Notes: generated by a model from the letters alone, not told the origin. A stretch of DNA of 64,000 nt from Plesiocystis pacifica SIR-1 (GCF_000170895.1 NZ_ABCS01000035.1:21083-85082); one strand, 5' to 3'. Shown: positions 53,179 through 64,000, numbered from the stretch's first letter. Made by a program: numbers and translations.

Positions 53179-53859
53179 ATGCGCACCTTCGACTCTGCTT
53201 TCGCACTCCTCTCGGCGGGCCTGCTCGCCGTGAGCCTGTCCGCCTGCACCGGGGAGGAAGACGACCACGGCCACGACGATGACCACGGCCACGACGACCA
53301 CGGCCACAACCACGAGACCGAGGTCATCTCTCAGGTCCAGCTGACCTTCACCCCCGTCGACGGCGGCGAGGCCCTGGTGTTCAGCTTCGAAGATCCGGAC
53401 GGCGACGGCGGCGTCTCGGGCTCCTCCGACACCATCACGCTGGCCGCCGACACCACCTACATGCTCGAGCTCGAGTTCATCAACAACCTCGAGAGCCCCC
53501 CGGAGGACATCACCGAGGAGATCGCGGACGAGGCCGAGGAGCACTACGTATTCGTCTATGGCGACGGTGTGCTCGGCCCAGCGGGCATGGGCAGCGTGGT
53601 CCTCGCGACCCACGGCTACGACGACCTCGAGTCGGACTACGTCACCAACGCCGTGGGCGAGGATCTGCCCGTCGGGCTGGTCAACACCTTCGAGACCACG
53701 GCGACGGGCACGAGCGAGCTGAAGGTCATGCTGCGCCACCTGCCCGAGCGCAACGGCGACCCACAAAAAGAAGCCGACTTGCCGGACATGCTCGCGGGCG
53801 GCGAGGCGCTGCCTGGCGAGGTCGACGTCGAGGTCAGCTTCGAGCTGATCGTCGAGTAG
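53179..53859 (+). CDS. His/Asp-rich lipoprotein, metal-binding candidate
   Basis: 226 residues. Lipobox SLSAC, then a HGHDDDHGHDDHGHNH segment that should bind zinc or another transition metal. The mature domain (QLTFTPVDGGEALVFSFED; LEFINNLESPPEDITEEI; GTSELKVMLRHLPER; GEVDVEVSFELIVE) resembles lipoproteins common in Flavobacteriia near TonB receptors of metal-regulated loci (recalled family pattern). Upstream 53100-53178 is AT-richer and should hold the promoter. Confidence 0.72.
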   Translation: MRTFDSAFALLSAGLLAVSLSACTGEEDDHGHDDDHGHDDHGHNHETEVISQVQLTFTPVDGGEALVFSFEDPDGDGGVSGSSDTITLAADTTYMLELEFINNLESPPEDITEEIADEAEEHYVFVYGDGVLGPAGMGSVVLATHGYDDLESDYVTNAVGEDLPVGLVNTFETTATGTSELKVMLRHLPERNGDPQKEADLPDMLAGGEALPGEVDVEVSFELIVE

Positions 53860-54111
53860 CCCGAGGGCGCCCAGCACCGCCAGCGCGCCGCCCGGTCCAC
53901 CGCGCTGCGGATCGACGGCGCAGCCTGGGGGCTCGGCACCCTCCCTCAAAAACCGGGACCCCAACCCGACCAACTCGGGAGGCCGCGCCGCGCGTTCGGA
54001 GCAGCCATGCTGTCGCTGGGGCAACACGGGATCCCCGCCGGGGCACGCCAAAACCGGCGATGGCGCGGAGGAAAGCCCGGATCTCCGTAGCAGCGCGGGT
54101 GGCTGTGACGT

Positions 54112-54762
54112 ATGCGCTGGGTCGTGTCCTTCGTGGTATCTTCCCCCACCTTGCGAGCCCTACCCCAGCGCAACGAGACCCGGCGGCGCCGGAGCCCACG
54201 GCAGCTCCCGTGGCTGCTCGGCGCCGTCTTGGCGGCCAGCCCCCTGACGGCTTGTCAGCCCCCCGCCCGCGCCGGGGCCGGGCAGGCCGAGGCCGGCGCC
54301 CAGGCCGACCCCGCGACCAAGACCGCCGAGGCCCCGAAGGAAAAGCGCACGGCGACCGTGCCCGCCGACGGCTGGAACGACGACATCGCCTGGCGCGGCT
54401 TCCAAGAGGGCCTCGAGGAGGCCAAGGCCACGGGCCGCCCGACCATGCTCGTCGTCCACACCTCGTGGTGCAGCAAGTGCCGGGCGCTCAAGGGCGTGTT
54501 CAACTCGGACTCGACCCTGGCCGAGCTGTCCGAGGACTTCGTGATGATCCACGTCGACCAGGACGTGACCCCCGAGGTCGCGCTCTACGCCCCCGACGGC
54601 CAGTACATCCCGCGGGTGATGTTCCTCGACTCCGACGGCAAGCTCGACGAGGAGCTGCACAACCCCATGCGGGAGTCTCGCTTCCGCTACTTCTACACCC
54701 CGCAAGAAGACATCGTCGCCACCATGCGGGCGGCCTTGCAGCGCCATGGCAAAACCAGCTGA
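54112..54762 (+). CDS. Thioredoxin-fold lipoprotein of the ERp18/TXNDC12 type
   Basis: 216 residues. Leader with lipobox PLTAC (Cys48), linker, then a thioredoxin domain: IAWRGFQEGLEEAKATGRP, active site SWCSKCRALK (Cys120, Cys123), SPDG-like APDGQYIPRVMFLDSDGK with cis-Pro, and RYFYTPQEDIV. The order and spacing follow eukaryotic ERp18/AGR proteins more closely than DsbA or TlpA. Probable periplasmic disulfide reductase or isomerase. The stop overlaps the next gene by 17 nt. Confidence 0.8.
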   Translation: MRWVVSFVVSSPTLRALPQRNETRRRRSPRQLPWLLGAVLAASPLTACQPPARAGAGQAEAGAQADPATKTAEAPKEKRTATVPADGWNDDIAWRGFQEGLEEAKATGRPTMLVVHTSWCSKCRALKGVFNSDSTLAELSEDFVMIHVDQDVTPEVALYAPDGQYIPRVMFLDSDGKLDEELHNPMRESRFRYFYTPQEDIVATMRAALQRHGKTS

Positions 54763-56761
54763 TTCGGCCAGCCCCCTCCGTCGCACCCTGTCCGCCCTGG
54801 TCACGCCGCTGATGGTCGCGGGGGTGTTCGGGGGGCTCTACGCGGGCTTTTGGGCCGCCGGCGACGCGGTCGCGGCCAAGCCCGGCGACGACGAGGAGCG
54901 GGCCGCGCCCGCCAAGCGCCGCCGCCCCGGCAAGCGCACCGGCGACCCCAACATCATCCCCATCGACGAGATCAAGCGCGGCATGAAGGGCTACGCGCTG
55001 ACCGTCTTCCACGGCGAGACCCCCGACAAGTTCGAGATCGAGGTCGTCGACGTGGTCCGCGACTACGCCACGGGCCAGGACGCCGTGCTGTTCACCTCGC
55101 CCGATCCGCGCCTCGAGCACTCGGGCATCGTCGGCGGCATGTCGGGCAGCCCGATCTGGATCGAGGGCAAGCTCGCCGGCGCCCTCGCCTACGGCTACCG
55201 CTTCAGCAAGGATCCGCTCGGCGGGCTGACGCCCATCGAGAACATGCTCGAGGTCTCGGACCTGCCCTACCGCCCCGACGTCCTGCCCCGGCCGCCGCGG
55301 CGCGGCGGAGCGGGTGGGGCCTACGCCCCCTACGCCCAAGGTCGCGAGGGCAGCGACGCGTGGGCCGACCAGATGCTCCACCTCGGCACCGAGCCCCTGC
55401 CCGCGCGCCAGCGCCCCCGGGACATCCCCGGCCCCGGCGGCGCGCCCTCGGGCGGCCTCGAGCCCATCGGCGCGCCCATGTCCATCGCCGGCCTGGGTCC
55501 CCGCGCGGGCCAGTTCCTCGCCGACATGACCGGGCTGCTGCCCGTGCGCGGCGGGGGCTCCCACGCCGCCGCGGCGTCCTCGGGCGAGGCCGCCGGCGCG
55601 GGCAACAAGCACACCTTCAGCCCCGGCGACTCCGTGTCCGTGGTGCTCATCGCCGGCGACAACGGGGCCGCGCCCAACGGCACGGTGACCTGGGTCGGCG
55701 GCAAACAGAGCGAGAAGGTCCTCGCCTTTGGCCACCCGATGTACGGCGGCGGACCCAGCGACCTGCCCATCGCCAACGCCCACGTGCACACCATCCTCAA
55801 CAGCGTCGAGCGCTCGGTGAAGCTGTCGAGCGCCCTCGACCTGCAGGGCACGATGATCCAGGACCGCCAGCCGGCGATCTACCTGCGCACGGACATCGAG
55901 ACCCCGATGATCCCGGTGACGACCACGGTCGCCAGCCCCGAGGAGGCCTTCGCCGCCCGGCGCTACGAGAGCGCGGTCGCCAACAACCAGGACCTGACCG
56001 CGGCCCTGGTCGCGACCTTGCTCATCGACGCCGTCGAGGAGGCGGGCAACGACGCCGTCGAGCTCGTGCTCGAGACCCGCAGCCTGATCAAAATCGAGAC
56101 CAGCAAGGGCCCGCGGACCATCGAGCTCGAGGAAGAGACCTACTTCCCGGGCGGGATCATCGGCGGGATCATGGCGCGCAGCCGGGCCCTGACCCTGATC
56201 ACCATCGCCCTCGACAACCAGTTCGAGGTCGCCAAGATCCTGTCCGTCGAGCAGCACGCGACGCTGCACTACGGCGCGCCGGTGGAACGCATCGAGCGCG
56301 TGCGCGTGGCCGACGGGGAGCTGCGCGCCGGTGAGCTCGTCGAGCTCGAGGTCGAGTTCCGCCCGCCCCAGGGCCGCGCGCGCACCCAGACCATCAGCCT
56401 GCGCATCCCCGAGGACGCCGGGGGCGAGCGCGTGGTCGTGGAGCTCGCCGGCGGCGAGTGGGTGCTGCCCTACGCGCCCTTGCCCGGCGACGTCGACGAC
56501 CTCATCGACAACGTCGCCGCGACCTTCCCGGCGCGCAGCGTGATCGGCACGATCTACCGGGCCAACGAGGGCCTGGCCACGGAGCACGGGCTCATGGCCG
56601 ACCTGCCCGAGAGCGTGCTCCAGAGCCTCAGCCCCTCGGGCAGCAACCGCAAGGCCGTGCACTTCAAGCAGGCCTCGCGCCGGATCATCCGCACCGACGG
56701 CATCATCCAGGGCCGGGCCAGCCTCGAGCTCGACATCCTGCCCGCCCGCGCCATCGACTAG
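54746..56761 (+). CDS. SpoIVB-like S55-domain secreted protein
   Basis: 671 residues. N-terminal membrane/signal segment, then IKRGMKGYALTVFHGETPDK and SGIVGGMSGSPIWIEGKL, the S55 peptidase nucleophile motif (Ser in GMSGSP, 131-136). A Gly/Pro/Ala-rich insertion (about 190-290) interrupts the domain, which resumes with VLAFGHPMYGGG. A C-terminal beta-rich region follows. Such proteins may self-cleave; target unknown. Confidence 0.75.
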   Translation: MAKPADSASPLRRTLSALVTPLMVAGVFGGLYAGFWAAGDAVAAKPGDDEERAAPAKRRRPGKRTGDPNIIPIDEIKRGMKGYALTVFHGETPDKFEIEVVDVVRDYATGQDAVLFTSPDPRLEHSGIVGGMSGSPIWIEGKLAGALAYGYRFSKDPLGGLTPIENMLEVSDLPYRPDVLPRPPRRGGAGGAYAPYAQGREGSDAWADQMLHLGTEPLPARQRPRDIPGPGGAPSGGLEPIGAPMSIAGLGPRAGQFLADMTGLLPVRGGGSHAAAASSGEAAGAGNKHTFSPGDSVSVVLIAGDNGAAPNGTVTWVGGKQSEKVLAFGHPMYGGGPSDLPIANAHVHTILNSVERSVKLSSALDLQGTMIQDRQPAIYLRTDIETPMIPVTTTVASPEEAFAARRYESAVANNQDLTAALVATLLIDAVEEAGNDAVELVLETRSLIKIETSKGPRTIELEEETYFPGGIIGGIMARSRALTLITIALDNQFEVAKILSVEQHATLHYGAPVERIERVRVADGELRAGELVELEVEFRPPQGRARTQTISLRIPEDAGGERVVVELAGGEWVLPYAPLPGDVDDLIDNVAATFPARSVIGTIYRANEGLATEHGLMADLPESVLQSLSPSGSNRKAVHFKQASRRIIRTDGIIQGRASLELDILPARAID

Positions 56762-56809
56762 CCCGACTGCTCTGCGCTCGGCGACCTTCTCTCCCTCCGC
56801 CTCGTCTCC

Positions 56810-58924
56810 ATGACCACCATTCGCCCCCTCACGCTCCTGGGCTGCGCCGCCCTCGTCCTGGCTCCGGCCCTCAGCTTCGCCGGCGGGACCGAGACCCACT
56901 CGATCTCCGGCTTCTCCGACTTCGACGACGGCGAGGTCGAGGGCGCGGCGGTCGAGGCCAGCGGCAAGGTCACCGTGGGCTACGGCCACCAAAAGGTCGA
57001 GCTCAGCGCCCACAGCACCACCTTCTCCTGCCTCGTCGACGGCAAGCAGGCCTGGGTCGGCACGGCCGACTCGGCCACGATCCAGCGCGTCGACGTGCGC
57101 GCCAAGGCCCCCGCGGTCGAGGAGCTCGTCGGCGCCGAGGCCCTCGACGGCGTGGTCGTCAGCGCCATGGCCCGGCTGCCCGGGGGCGACCTGGTCGCGG
57201 CCGTCTTGCCTGGCGGCAAGCTCGTGCGCGTGAACAAAAAGGGCGAGGTCAGCGACTTCGCCGAGCTCGCCGAGGTCGAGCAGATCTGGGCCCTGCTGCC
57301 CCACAAGGGCCGCCTGCTCGTGGCCACCGGACCCCGCGGCGAGCTGTGGAGCGTGGGCACGGACGGCAAGGACGCCAAGGTCGTGCTCGACGTGCCCGAG
57401 AAGGACATCCTGTCCGTGCTCGCGGTCGGCGACGCGGTCCTGGTCGGGACCTCGCCGAAAGCGCGCCTTTACCAGGTGGGCGGCGAGGCGGGCAAGGAGC
57501 TCGAGGGCCAGCTCATCCGCGAGTTCAAGGGCGACGAGGTCCGGGCCCTGGCGCTGTCGGGCTCCAAGCTCGTCGCGGCCGTCAACGACTTCGAGTCGCG
57601 CAGCGTGTCGAGCCGCTCGGCGCTGACCAAGCAGCTCAACCGCTCGAGCCTCACGGGCGAAAAGCCCGAGGACAACAACACCACCCGCTCCCGCCCCAGC
57701 GCCGACGCGACCGTGTGGGCCGTGGACCTGGGCAAGAAGCAGGACCTGGGCCGCGCCTTCGATGCGGCCTGGGACGAGTGGCTCAAGAAGAAGAACCAGT
57801 ACTTCATCGACCTGGTCGCCACCGACCAGCCCGGCACGGTGCTCGCGGCCAGCTCCCAGGGCGGCAAGATCTACCGCGTCCGCGGGCGCCGAGACGCCGC
57901 CGTGATCGCCGACCTCGAAGAGCGCCAGGCGACCAGCTTGTGCCTGCTCGACAACGGCGAGGTGCTGGCGACGGCGGGCGACGGCGCGGCGGTCTACACC
58001 CTCGACGACGCGCCCGCGGCCAAGGCCCGCTGGGTCAGCGACGTGCTCGACGCGGGCCAGCCTGCGACCTACGGCGCCTTCGCCCTCGACGGCCAGGGCA
58101 GCATGGAGCTGCGCGTGCGCACCGGGCCCACCAAGGAGGTCGACGGCCGCTGGAGCGCCTGGAAGAAGGTCTCGCTCAGCCGCGACGCCGGCAGCGGAGA
58201 CCTGCGCGGGCGCGCGGACCTGCCCAAGCGCCGCTACATGCAGGTCGAGGTCGGCCTCGGTGACGGCGCCGAGCTCCGCGGGCTGACGGCCTTTTACGCC
58301 CCCGAGAACCTCGCGCCCATGCTCGAGGAGATCACCGTCAAGGCCGCCAGCTTCGAGCGCGACGACGACGAGGAGACCAAGGCCAAGGTCACCATCAAGT
58401 GGGAGTCCGAGTCCCGCGACGGCGACGACCTGGTCTACGAGGCCTGGATCCGCTCCGCCGAGGGCGCCGGCGAGCCCGCGTGGGTCTCGCTCACCCAGGA
58501 CGGCCCCGTGTCCAAGACCTCCGTCGAGCTCGACCTCGACACCCTCCCCGACGGCCGCTACGAGGTCCGCGTGGTCGCCAGCGACGAGCCCGACAACGGC
58601 ACGGGCGCGGCGGCCACGGACGAGCTGATCTCCGATCCTTTCGTCATCGATCGGACCCGCCCCAGCCTCTCGAACCTGCGCGTCGACGGCTCGCGGTTGA
58701 CCGGCGTCGCCGAGGACCGCGGGAGCCTCATCCACGACGTCGCCTTCGCCGTCGACGGCGGGGACTTCCGCGCGGCCTCGGCCAGCGACGGCGTGTTCGA
58801 CTCGGGCAAGGAGAGCTTCGAGCTGCTCCTGCCGACCCTGAGCCCGGGCGCCCACCGGGTCGTGGTGCGGGCCCGGGACGCGCGCGGAAACATCGAGACC
58901 GCGGCCATCGAGGTCGGCGGCTGA
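56810..58924 (+). CDS. Secreted beta-propeller protein with C-terminal Ig/FN3-like domains
   Basis: 704 residues. Sec signal peptide (LVLAPALSFAGG), then WD/NHL-like blades with recurring VLPGGKLVRVNKKGE, VATGPRGELWSVGTDGKD, VGTSPKARLYQVGGEAGK, AASSQGGKIYRVRGRR, and ATAGDGAAVYTLDD. The C-terminal part has FN3-like sequence (GDDLVYEAWIRSAEG; LPDGRYEVRVVASDEPDN). Follows the S55 gene after 48 nt and may be its partner. Function unknown. Confidence 0.75.
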   Translation: MTTIRPLTLLGCAALVLAPALSFAGGTETHSISGFSDFDDGEVEGAAVEASGKVTVGYGHQKVELSAHSTTFSCLVDGKQAWVGTADSATIQRVDVRAKAPAVEELVGAEALDGVVVSAMARLPGGDLVAAVLPGGKLVRVNKKGEVSDFAELAEVEQIWALLPHKGRLLVATGPRGELWSVGTDGKDAKVVLDVPEKDILSVLAVGDAVLVGTSPKARLYQVGGEAGKELEGQLIREFKGDEVRALALSGSKLVAAVNDFESRSVSSRSALTKQLNRSSLTGEKPEDNNTTRSRPSADATVWAVDLGKKQDLGRAFDAAWDEWLKKKNQYFIDLVATDQPGTVLAASSQGGKIYRVRGRRDAAVIADLEERQATSLCLLDNGEVLATAGDGAAVYTLDDAPAAKARWVSDVLDAGQPATYGAFALDGQGSMELRVRTGPTKEVDGRWSAWKKVSLSRDAGSGDLRGRADLPKRRYMQVEVGLGDGAELRGLTAFYAPENLAPMLEEITVKAASFERDDDEETKAKVTIKWESESRDGDDLVYEAWIRSAEGAGEPAWVSLTQDGPVSKTSVELDLDTLPDGRYEVRVVASDEPDNGTGAAATDELISDPFVIDRTRPSLSNLRVDGSRLTGVAEDRGSLIHDVAFAVDGGDFRAASASDGVFDSGKESFELLLPTLSPGAHRVVVRARDARGNIETAAIEVGG

Positions 58925-58976
58925 GGCCGCTCGTCTCGCGTCGTCCCAACCCCGGCGAAACGGCTCGAAACGGCCT

Positions 58977-58999
58977 CTGGCGTGAACATACGCCAGTTT
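58977..58999 (+). terminator. Short hairpin after the beta-propeller gene
   Basis: Perfect 7-bp arms CTGGCGT (58977-58983) and ACGCCAG (58990-58996), loop GAACAT, then TTT. Weak terminator or an operator for the rhodanese gene. Confidence 0.4.
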
Positions 59000-59040
59000 G
59001 GGGCGTGGACGCGGGGCGAGGTCGGGGCTAAGGTTTGGCC

Positions 59041-59340
59041 ATGTCGCTCCCCGATCGAGATCCGCAGCTCGCCCGTCGCCTCGTCGCCGAGGGGGCCCTC
59101 TTGCTCGACGTCCGCACCCAGGCCGAGTACGACGAGCACCACCTCGAAAACGCGCTGTTGATCCCGCACGTCGAGGTCGCGGCGCGGCTCGGGGAGATCC
59201 TCGATCGCCAGGGCGGGGACAAGGACAAGCCCATCGTCGTCTACTGCCGCCGCGGCGGGCGGGCCGGGACGGCGAAGGCCGTGCTCGAGCAGAGCGGGTT
59301 CACGGCGGTGACCAACGTCGGTGGGATTACCGACTACTGA
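59041..59340 (+). CDS. Single-domain rhodanese
   Basis: 99 residues. LLLDVRTQAEYDEHHLENAL, active-site Cys69 in VYCRRGGRAGTA, NVGGITDY. Sulfurtransferase or persulfide carrier, cytosolic. ATG 59041 has AAGG upstream; TTG 59035 is in frame. Confidence 0.9.
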   Translation: MSLPDRDPQLARRLVAEGALLLDVRTQAEYDEHHLENALLIPHVEVAARLGEILDRQGGDKDKPIVVYCRRGGRAGTAKAVLEQSGFTAVTNVGGITDY

Positions 59341-59355
59341 TGCGGATGAATTGAG

Positions 59356-59380
59356 AGAGGGGCCCTTCGGCCCCTCTTTC
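59356..59380. terminator. Bidirectional terminator between rhodanese and ABC-F genes
   Basis: Perfect 9-bp arms AGAGGGGCC (59356-59364) and GGCCCCTCT (59369-59377), loop CTTC, followed by TTTC on the plus strand; lies between converging genes. Confidence 0.75.
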
Positions 59381-59384
59381 GGTC

Positions 59385-61079
<1,695 letters not shown>

Positions 61080-61280
61080 TGGCCGCGGATTGTAGACAGG
61101 TCGCGGGGGTCCGCAAAGGGGCCGCGGGCAAGGGTCGAGGCGGCGCCCTGGGGGCGCGCGGGGGAGGCGCTCGCTAGGGCGGGCGCGGGGCGAGGAGCCT
61201 GGGTGCCCGGGCCTCGCGCAGCACTTTGCTCGCGCCAGGCTCTTGTGAGCAGCCCGGGCCGGCCCGACAATCGGGGGCCG

Positions 61281-63275
61281 ATGACCGAGAGCTCCGACTT
61301 CGCCGCCGCCCCCGTCGTGGACGCCGACGCACCGACGGCCGCCGAGGTGACCACGACCACGCGCGCGTTCAAGACGTGGGCTCTGGAAAATTCCCTCAAG
61401 CGCTACGGCGCCGACAAGTGGGGCCAGGGCTTCCTCGCGGTCAACGGCGAGGGCTGCCTGACCTTCAAGGCCCCGGCGCTGCCCGAGCTCGACCTGCAGC
61501 GCGTGGCCATGGTCCTGCGCGAGCGCGGGGTCCACTCGCCCTTCGTGCTGCGCTTCCCGGGGATGATCGTCGCGGCCATGGAGCGCCTGCACCGGGCGTT
61601 CGAGCTCGCGGCCGAGGAGAACGAGTACCAGGGCGAGCACATGGGCATGTACCCGCTCAAGGTCAACCAGCGGCGCAGCGTGGTCGAGACCGTGGTCGCG
61701 GCCCGGGAGCGCTGCGCCTACGGGCTCGAGGCCGGGTCCAAGCCCGAGCTGCTCCTGGCCATGGCCCAGCCCGTCAGCAAGGCGCCGCTGATCTGCAACG
61801 GCTACAAGGACCGCGAGTTCATCCGCCTGGCCTTCCACGCCGCGGAGCTCGGCCACGAGGTCATCTTGGTGCTCGAGTCCATGCGCGAGGTCCAGCGCTA
61901 CCTCGACATCTACGCCCAGGGCGAGTGGAAGGCCACGCCCTTTTTGGGCATGCGCGCCAAGCTCTACAGCCGCGGCAGCGGGCGCTGGCAGAGCTCCGGG
62001 GGCGAGCGCTCGAAGTTTGGCCTGACCACCAACGAGATGCTCGAGGTCGTGCGCAGGCTCGAGGGCGCCGACGCCCTCGATCGCCTGAGCCTGCTGCACT
62101 TCCACATCGGCTCGCAGATCACCCAGATCAAGCGCATCAAGGTCGCCGTCCGCGAGGGCATCCGGCTGTGGTGCTCGCTGCGGGCGCGCTGCGGGGGGCT
62201 GCGCTACATCGACCTGGGCGGGGGCATCGGCATCGACTACGACGGCAGCCGGACCTCCTACCCGAGCTCGGCCAACTACTCCCTCGAGGAGTACGCCAGC
62301 CAGGTGGTGTTCGAGATCGGCCAGGTCGTGCGCGAGCTCGAGCTGCCCGCGCCGACGATCGTGACCGAGAGCGGGCGCGTGCTCGTGGCCCAGCACGCCG
62401 TGACCGTGGCCGACCTGCGCGAGGTCCAGGGCGCGCTGCTGCCCGTGCCCGAGGCCTCGCCCGCCGAGGACCGGCTGATCACCTCGCTGCGCGAGTGCCT
62501 CGAGTACATCAACGTCAAGAACATCGAGGAGTACTTCCACGACGCCGTCGACTACCGCGACGAGGCCCTGCAGCTGTTCTCGCGCGGGTATTTGAGCCTC
62601 GAGGATCGGGCCAGCGCCGAGGGCCTGTTCCAGCGCATCCGCATGCGCTGCGCCAAGCTGATCCGGCAGATGCGCCACAAGCCCGAGGAGATCCTCGACT
62701 ACCTCGACCGCGCGCAGGTCAAGTACCTGGCCAACTTCTCGATCTTCCAGTCGCTGCCCGACACCTGGAGCATCGACCAGGTGTTCCCGGCCGCGCCCCT
62801 GTCCGGGCACGGCTCCGCGCCGGCCTACAACGCCGAGATCGTCGACATCACCTGCGACAGCGACGGCTGCGTGAGGACCTTCGCCCACCCCGACGACAAC
62901 CTCAAGTCCCTGCCCCTGCACGCCCCGCCCGCGCGCAACGACGAGCCCTACTTCCTGGGCTTTTTCATGACCGGGGCCTACCAAGACAGCCTCGCCAACG
63001 CCCACAACCTGTTCGGCCGCTGCCACGAGGTCATCGTGCGCGGCCCCGAAGAGGACGGGGTCATCCTCGGGGCCCAGTCCATCGAGTTCGAACGCGGGCT
63101 GTGGTTCGAGGTCAAGACCGGCTACAGCGTGCAGGACATGCTCGAGGAGATGGACTACGACGTCGACTCGATCACCCAGATGATCCGCGACCGCCACCTG
63201 GGCGTGGACACGACCCTGGGCCAGCCCTGGGCCATGGGGGTGCTGCAGGAGTACCCCTACTTGACGCGGACCTGA
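61281..63275 (+). CDS. speA: Biosynthetic arginine decarboxylase SpeA
   Basis: 664 residues, fold type III PLP enzyme. PLP Lys127 in YPLKVNQRRSVVE, LLHFHIGSQI, GGGIGIDYDGS, SLPDTWSIDQVFP, YQDSLANAHNLF. Makes agmatine for polyamine synthesis. ATG 61281; divergent from ettA across a 201-nt GC-rich gap with no clear regulatory signal. Confidence 0.95.
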   Translation: MTESSDFAAAPVVDADAPTAAEVTTTTRAFKTWALENSLKRYGADKWGQGFLAVNGEGCLTFKAPALPELDLQRVAMVLRERGVHSPFVLRFPGMIVAAMERLHRAFELAAEENEYQGEHMGMYPLKVNQRRSVVETVVAARERCAYGLEAGSKPELLLAMAQPVSKAPLICNGYKDREFIRLAFHAAELGHEVILVLESMREVQRYLDIYAQGEWKATPFLGMRAKLYSRGSGRWQSSGGERSKFGLTTNEMLEVVRRLEGADALDRLSLLHFHIGSQITQIKRIKVAVREGIRLWCSLRARCGGLRYIDLGGGIGIDYDGSRTSYPSSANYSLEEYASQVVFEIGQVVRELELPAPTIVTESGRVLVAQHAVTVADLREVQGALLPVPEASPAEDRLITSLRECLEYINVKNIEEYFHDAVDYRDEALQLFSRGYLSLEDRASAEGLFQRIRMRCAKLIRQMRHKPEEILDYLDRAQVKYLANFSIFQSLPDTWSIDQVFPAAPLSGHGSAPAYNAEIVDITCDSDGCVRTFAHPDDNLKSLPLHAPPARNDEPYFLGFFMTGAYQDSLANAHNLFGRCHEVIVRGPEEDGVILGAQSIEFERGLWFEVKTGYSVQDMLEEMDYDVDSITQMIRDRHLGVDTTLGQPWAMGVLQEYPYLTRT

Positions 63276-63290
63276 CCCAGACTTGGATTG

Positions 63291-63908
63291 ATGGTGGACG
63301 AGGCCGGACTGGACGAAGCCAAGCTTCGGCGAGGCGTCTCCCGGCTGCGCCTGGGCATGGTGCTCTTCGGCACGATCTTCGGCGCCCTGATCGGCAGCTG
63401 GGACGTCTACGTGGCCCTGTCCGAGAAACAGCCCACGCGCCTCGAGGCCCACGAGTTCGGGGCGCGCTACGGCGGCGAGCAGTGGCTCGAGGTCCGCGGC
63501 CGGCTCGCGGTCGAGCACGCGCACCTGCGCCGGAGCACCCACGACGCCCACGTCGACGAGAACCTCGGCTACCTCCACGTCCCCGTGGTCGCCCAAGGCT
63601 GGCGCCCCGAAGACCGCGTCGAGGTGCTCGCCACCTTCGGCCCAGTCGACATGAACGCCGCCCCCGACTGGGAGCAGCTGTGCCCCGGGCCGAGCTGCGT
63701 GACCGGCCAGGTGCGCCGCGCCGCCATGAAGGACCTGGACACGCGCTTCCCAGGCCTGCGCTTTCGCGACCCCCCGGTGATCGTCAACGTCGGCACGGAG
63801 CCCTCCCCACCCCTACTGATGGCCGGCTTCACCCTCTTCATGCTGATCTGTGCCCTGTTCGCCGGAACCACCCTGGCCCACGAACTACGCAGCCGCCGAA
63901 CCAGCTAA
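63291..63908 (+). CDS. Two-helix membrane protein, unknown function
   Basis: 205 residues. Membrane helix near residues 24-42 (LGMVLFGTIFGALIGSWDV), an extracytoplasmic domain with two Cys (CPGPSC), and a C-terminal helix (LLMAGFTLFMLICALFAG). Lies 15 nt after speA and is probably co-transcribed. No family recognised. The last 92 nt of the window hold no gene. Confidence 0.65.
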   Translation: MVDEAGLDEAKLRRGVSRLRLGMVLFGTIFGALIGSWDVYVALSEKQPTRLEAHEFGARYGGEQWLEVRGRLAVEHAHLRRSTHDAHVDENLGYLHVPVVAQGWRPEDRVEVLATFGPVDMNAAPDWEQLCPGPSCVTGQVRRAAMKDLDTRFPGLRFRDPPVIVNVGTEPSPPLLMAGFTLFMLICALFAGTTLAHELRSRRTS

Positions 63909-64000
63909 CCAACCCACGCCCCCTCGAGTCGTCGGAGCCACCACCCTCCGCACCACGACGGGCACAAAAGGGGCAAGGGGGTCGGATCCCCCAGCGCAAG

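Noticed and set aside
54500..58855. 1451-codon minus-strand open frame
   Set aside because: Shadow of the thioredoxin, S55 and beta-propeller genes, each of which has signal peptide and family motifs.

Overview
The window is very GC-rich, nearly fully coding DNA with strong third-position GC bias, many lipoproteins, GTG and TTG starts and a clear sigma-54 promoter-like site. Together with a Spt/ceramide locus, a degenerate kinase-AAA-TPR signalling giant and an HMG-synthase cassette, this points to a predatory or social member of the Myxococcota (myxobacteria; inference, no rRNA present). No tRNA, rRNA, CRISPR array or insertion sequence is visible.

Layout. 1-6314: SppA-type peptidase (cut by the window edge), a small membrane protein, a PAS/degenerate GGDEF protein, an AmpG-like MFS permease and a polytopic GT-C-like protein. 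6315-8350: a compositionally milder segment carrying a DASS (SLC13) carboxylate transporter and a possible gene remnant, followed by a ThDP enzyme of the acetolactate synthase fold. 10166-15566 (minus): histidine kinase plus a 1497-residue pseudokinase/AAA/TPR/pseudo-HATPase/pseudo-receiver protein.

The core of interest is 16038-29151. Minus-strand genes encode an extended SDR like ceramide reductase CerR and a GNAT-type protein like bacterial ceramide synthase bCerS. Divergently, a ten-gene plus-strand operon starts with a serine-palmitoyltransferase-like alpha-oxoamine synthase (Spt). It continues with stand-alone acyltransferase, FabZ-type dehydratase, ketosynthase, ketoreductase, a full beta-branching cassette (HMG synthase, ECH1, ECH2), a double FabL-like enoyl reductase and an acyl carrier protein, and closes with a terminator. 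Read together, this is a dedicated dissociated fatty-acid/polyketide line that could make a methyl-branched acyl-ACP (possibly iso-branched through 3-methylcrotonyl-ACP), hand it to Spt for condensation with an amino acid, and complete a branched sphingoid/ceramide. I regard this as the likely undescribed system.

29277-43187: YchF, a lipoprotein, an alanine/sodium symporter with a large extra domain, RibA coupled to a Fic-fold protein with a broken catalytic motif, a short division cluster (rsmH-ftsL-ftsI), small membrane/lipoproteins, a divergent pair sharing a perfect 15-bp inverted repeat that includes both start codons, and an IHF/HU protein. 43538-50740 (minus): coiled-coil and lipoprotein genes, SelO, and two paralogous DUF4349 lipoproteins. 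50839-63908: M28 peptidase and thymidine kinase, a His-rich lipoprotein, an ERp18-like thioredoxin lipoprotein, an S55-type protein, a beta-propeller/FN3 secreted protein, rhodanese, EttA-like ABC-F, arginine decarboxylase SpeA and a small membrane protein.
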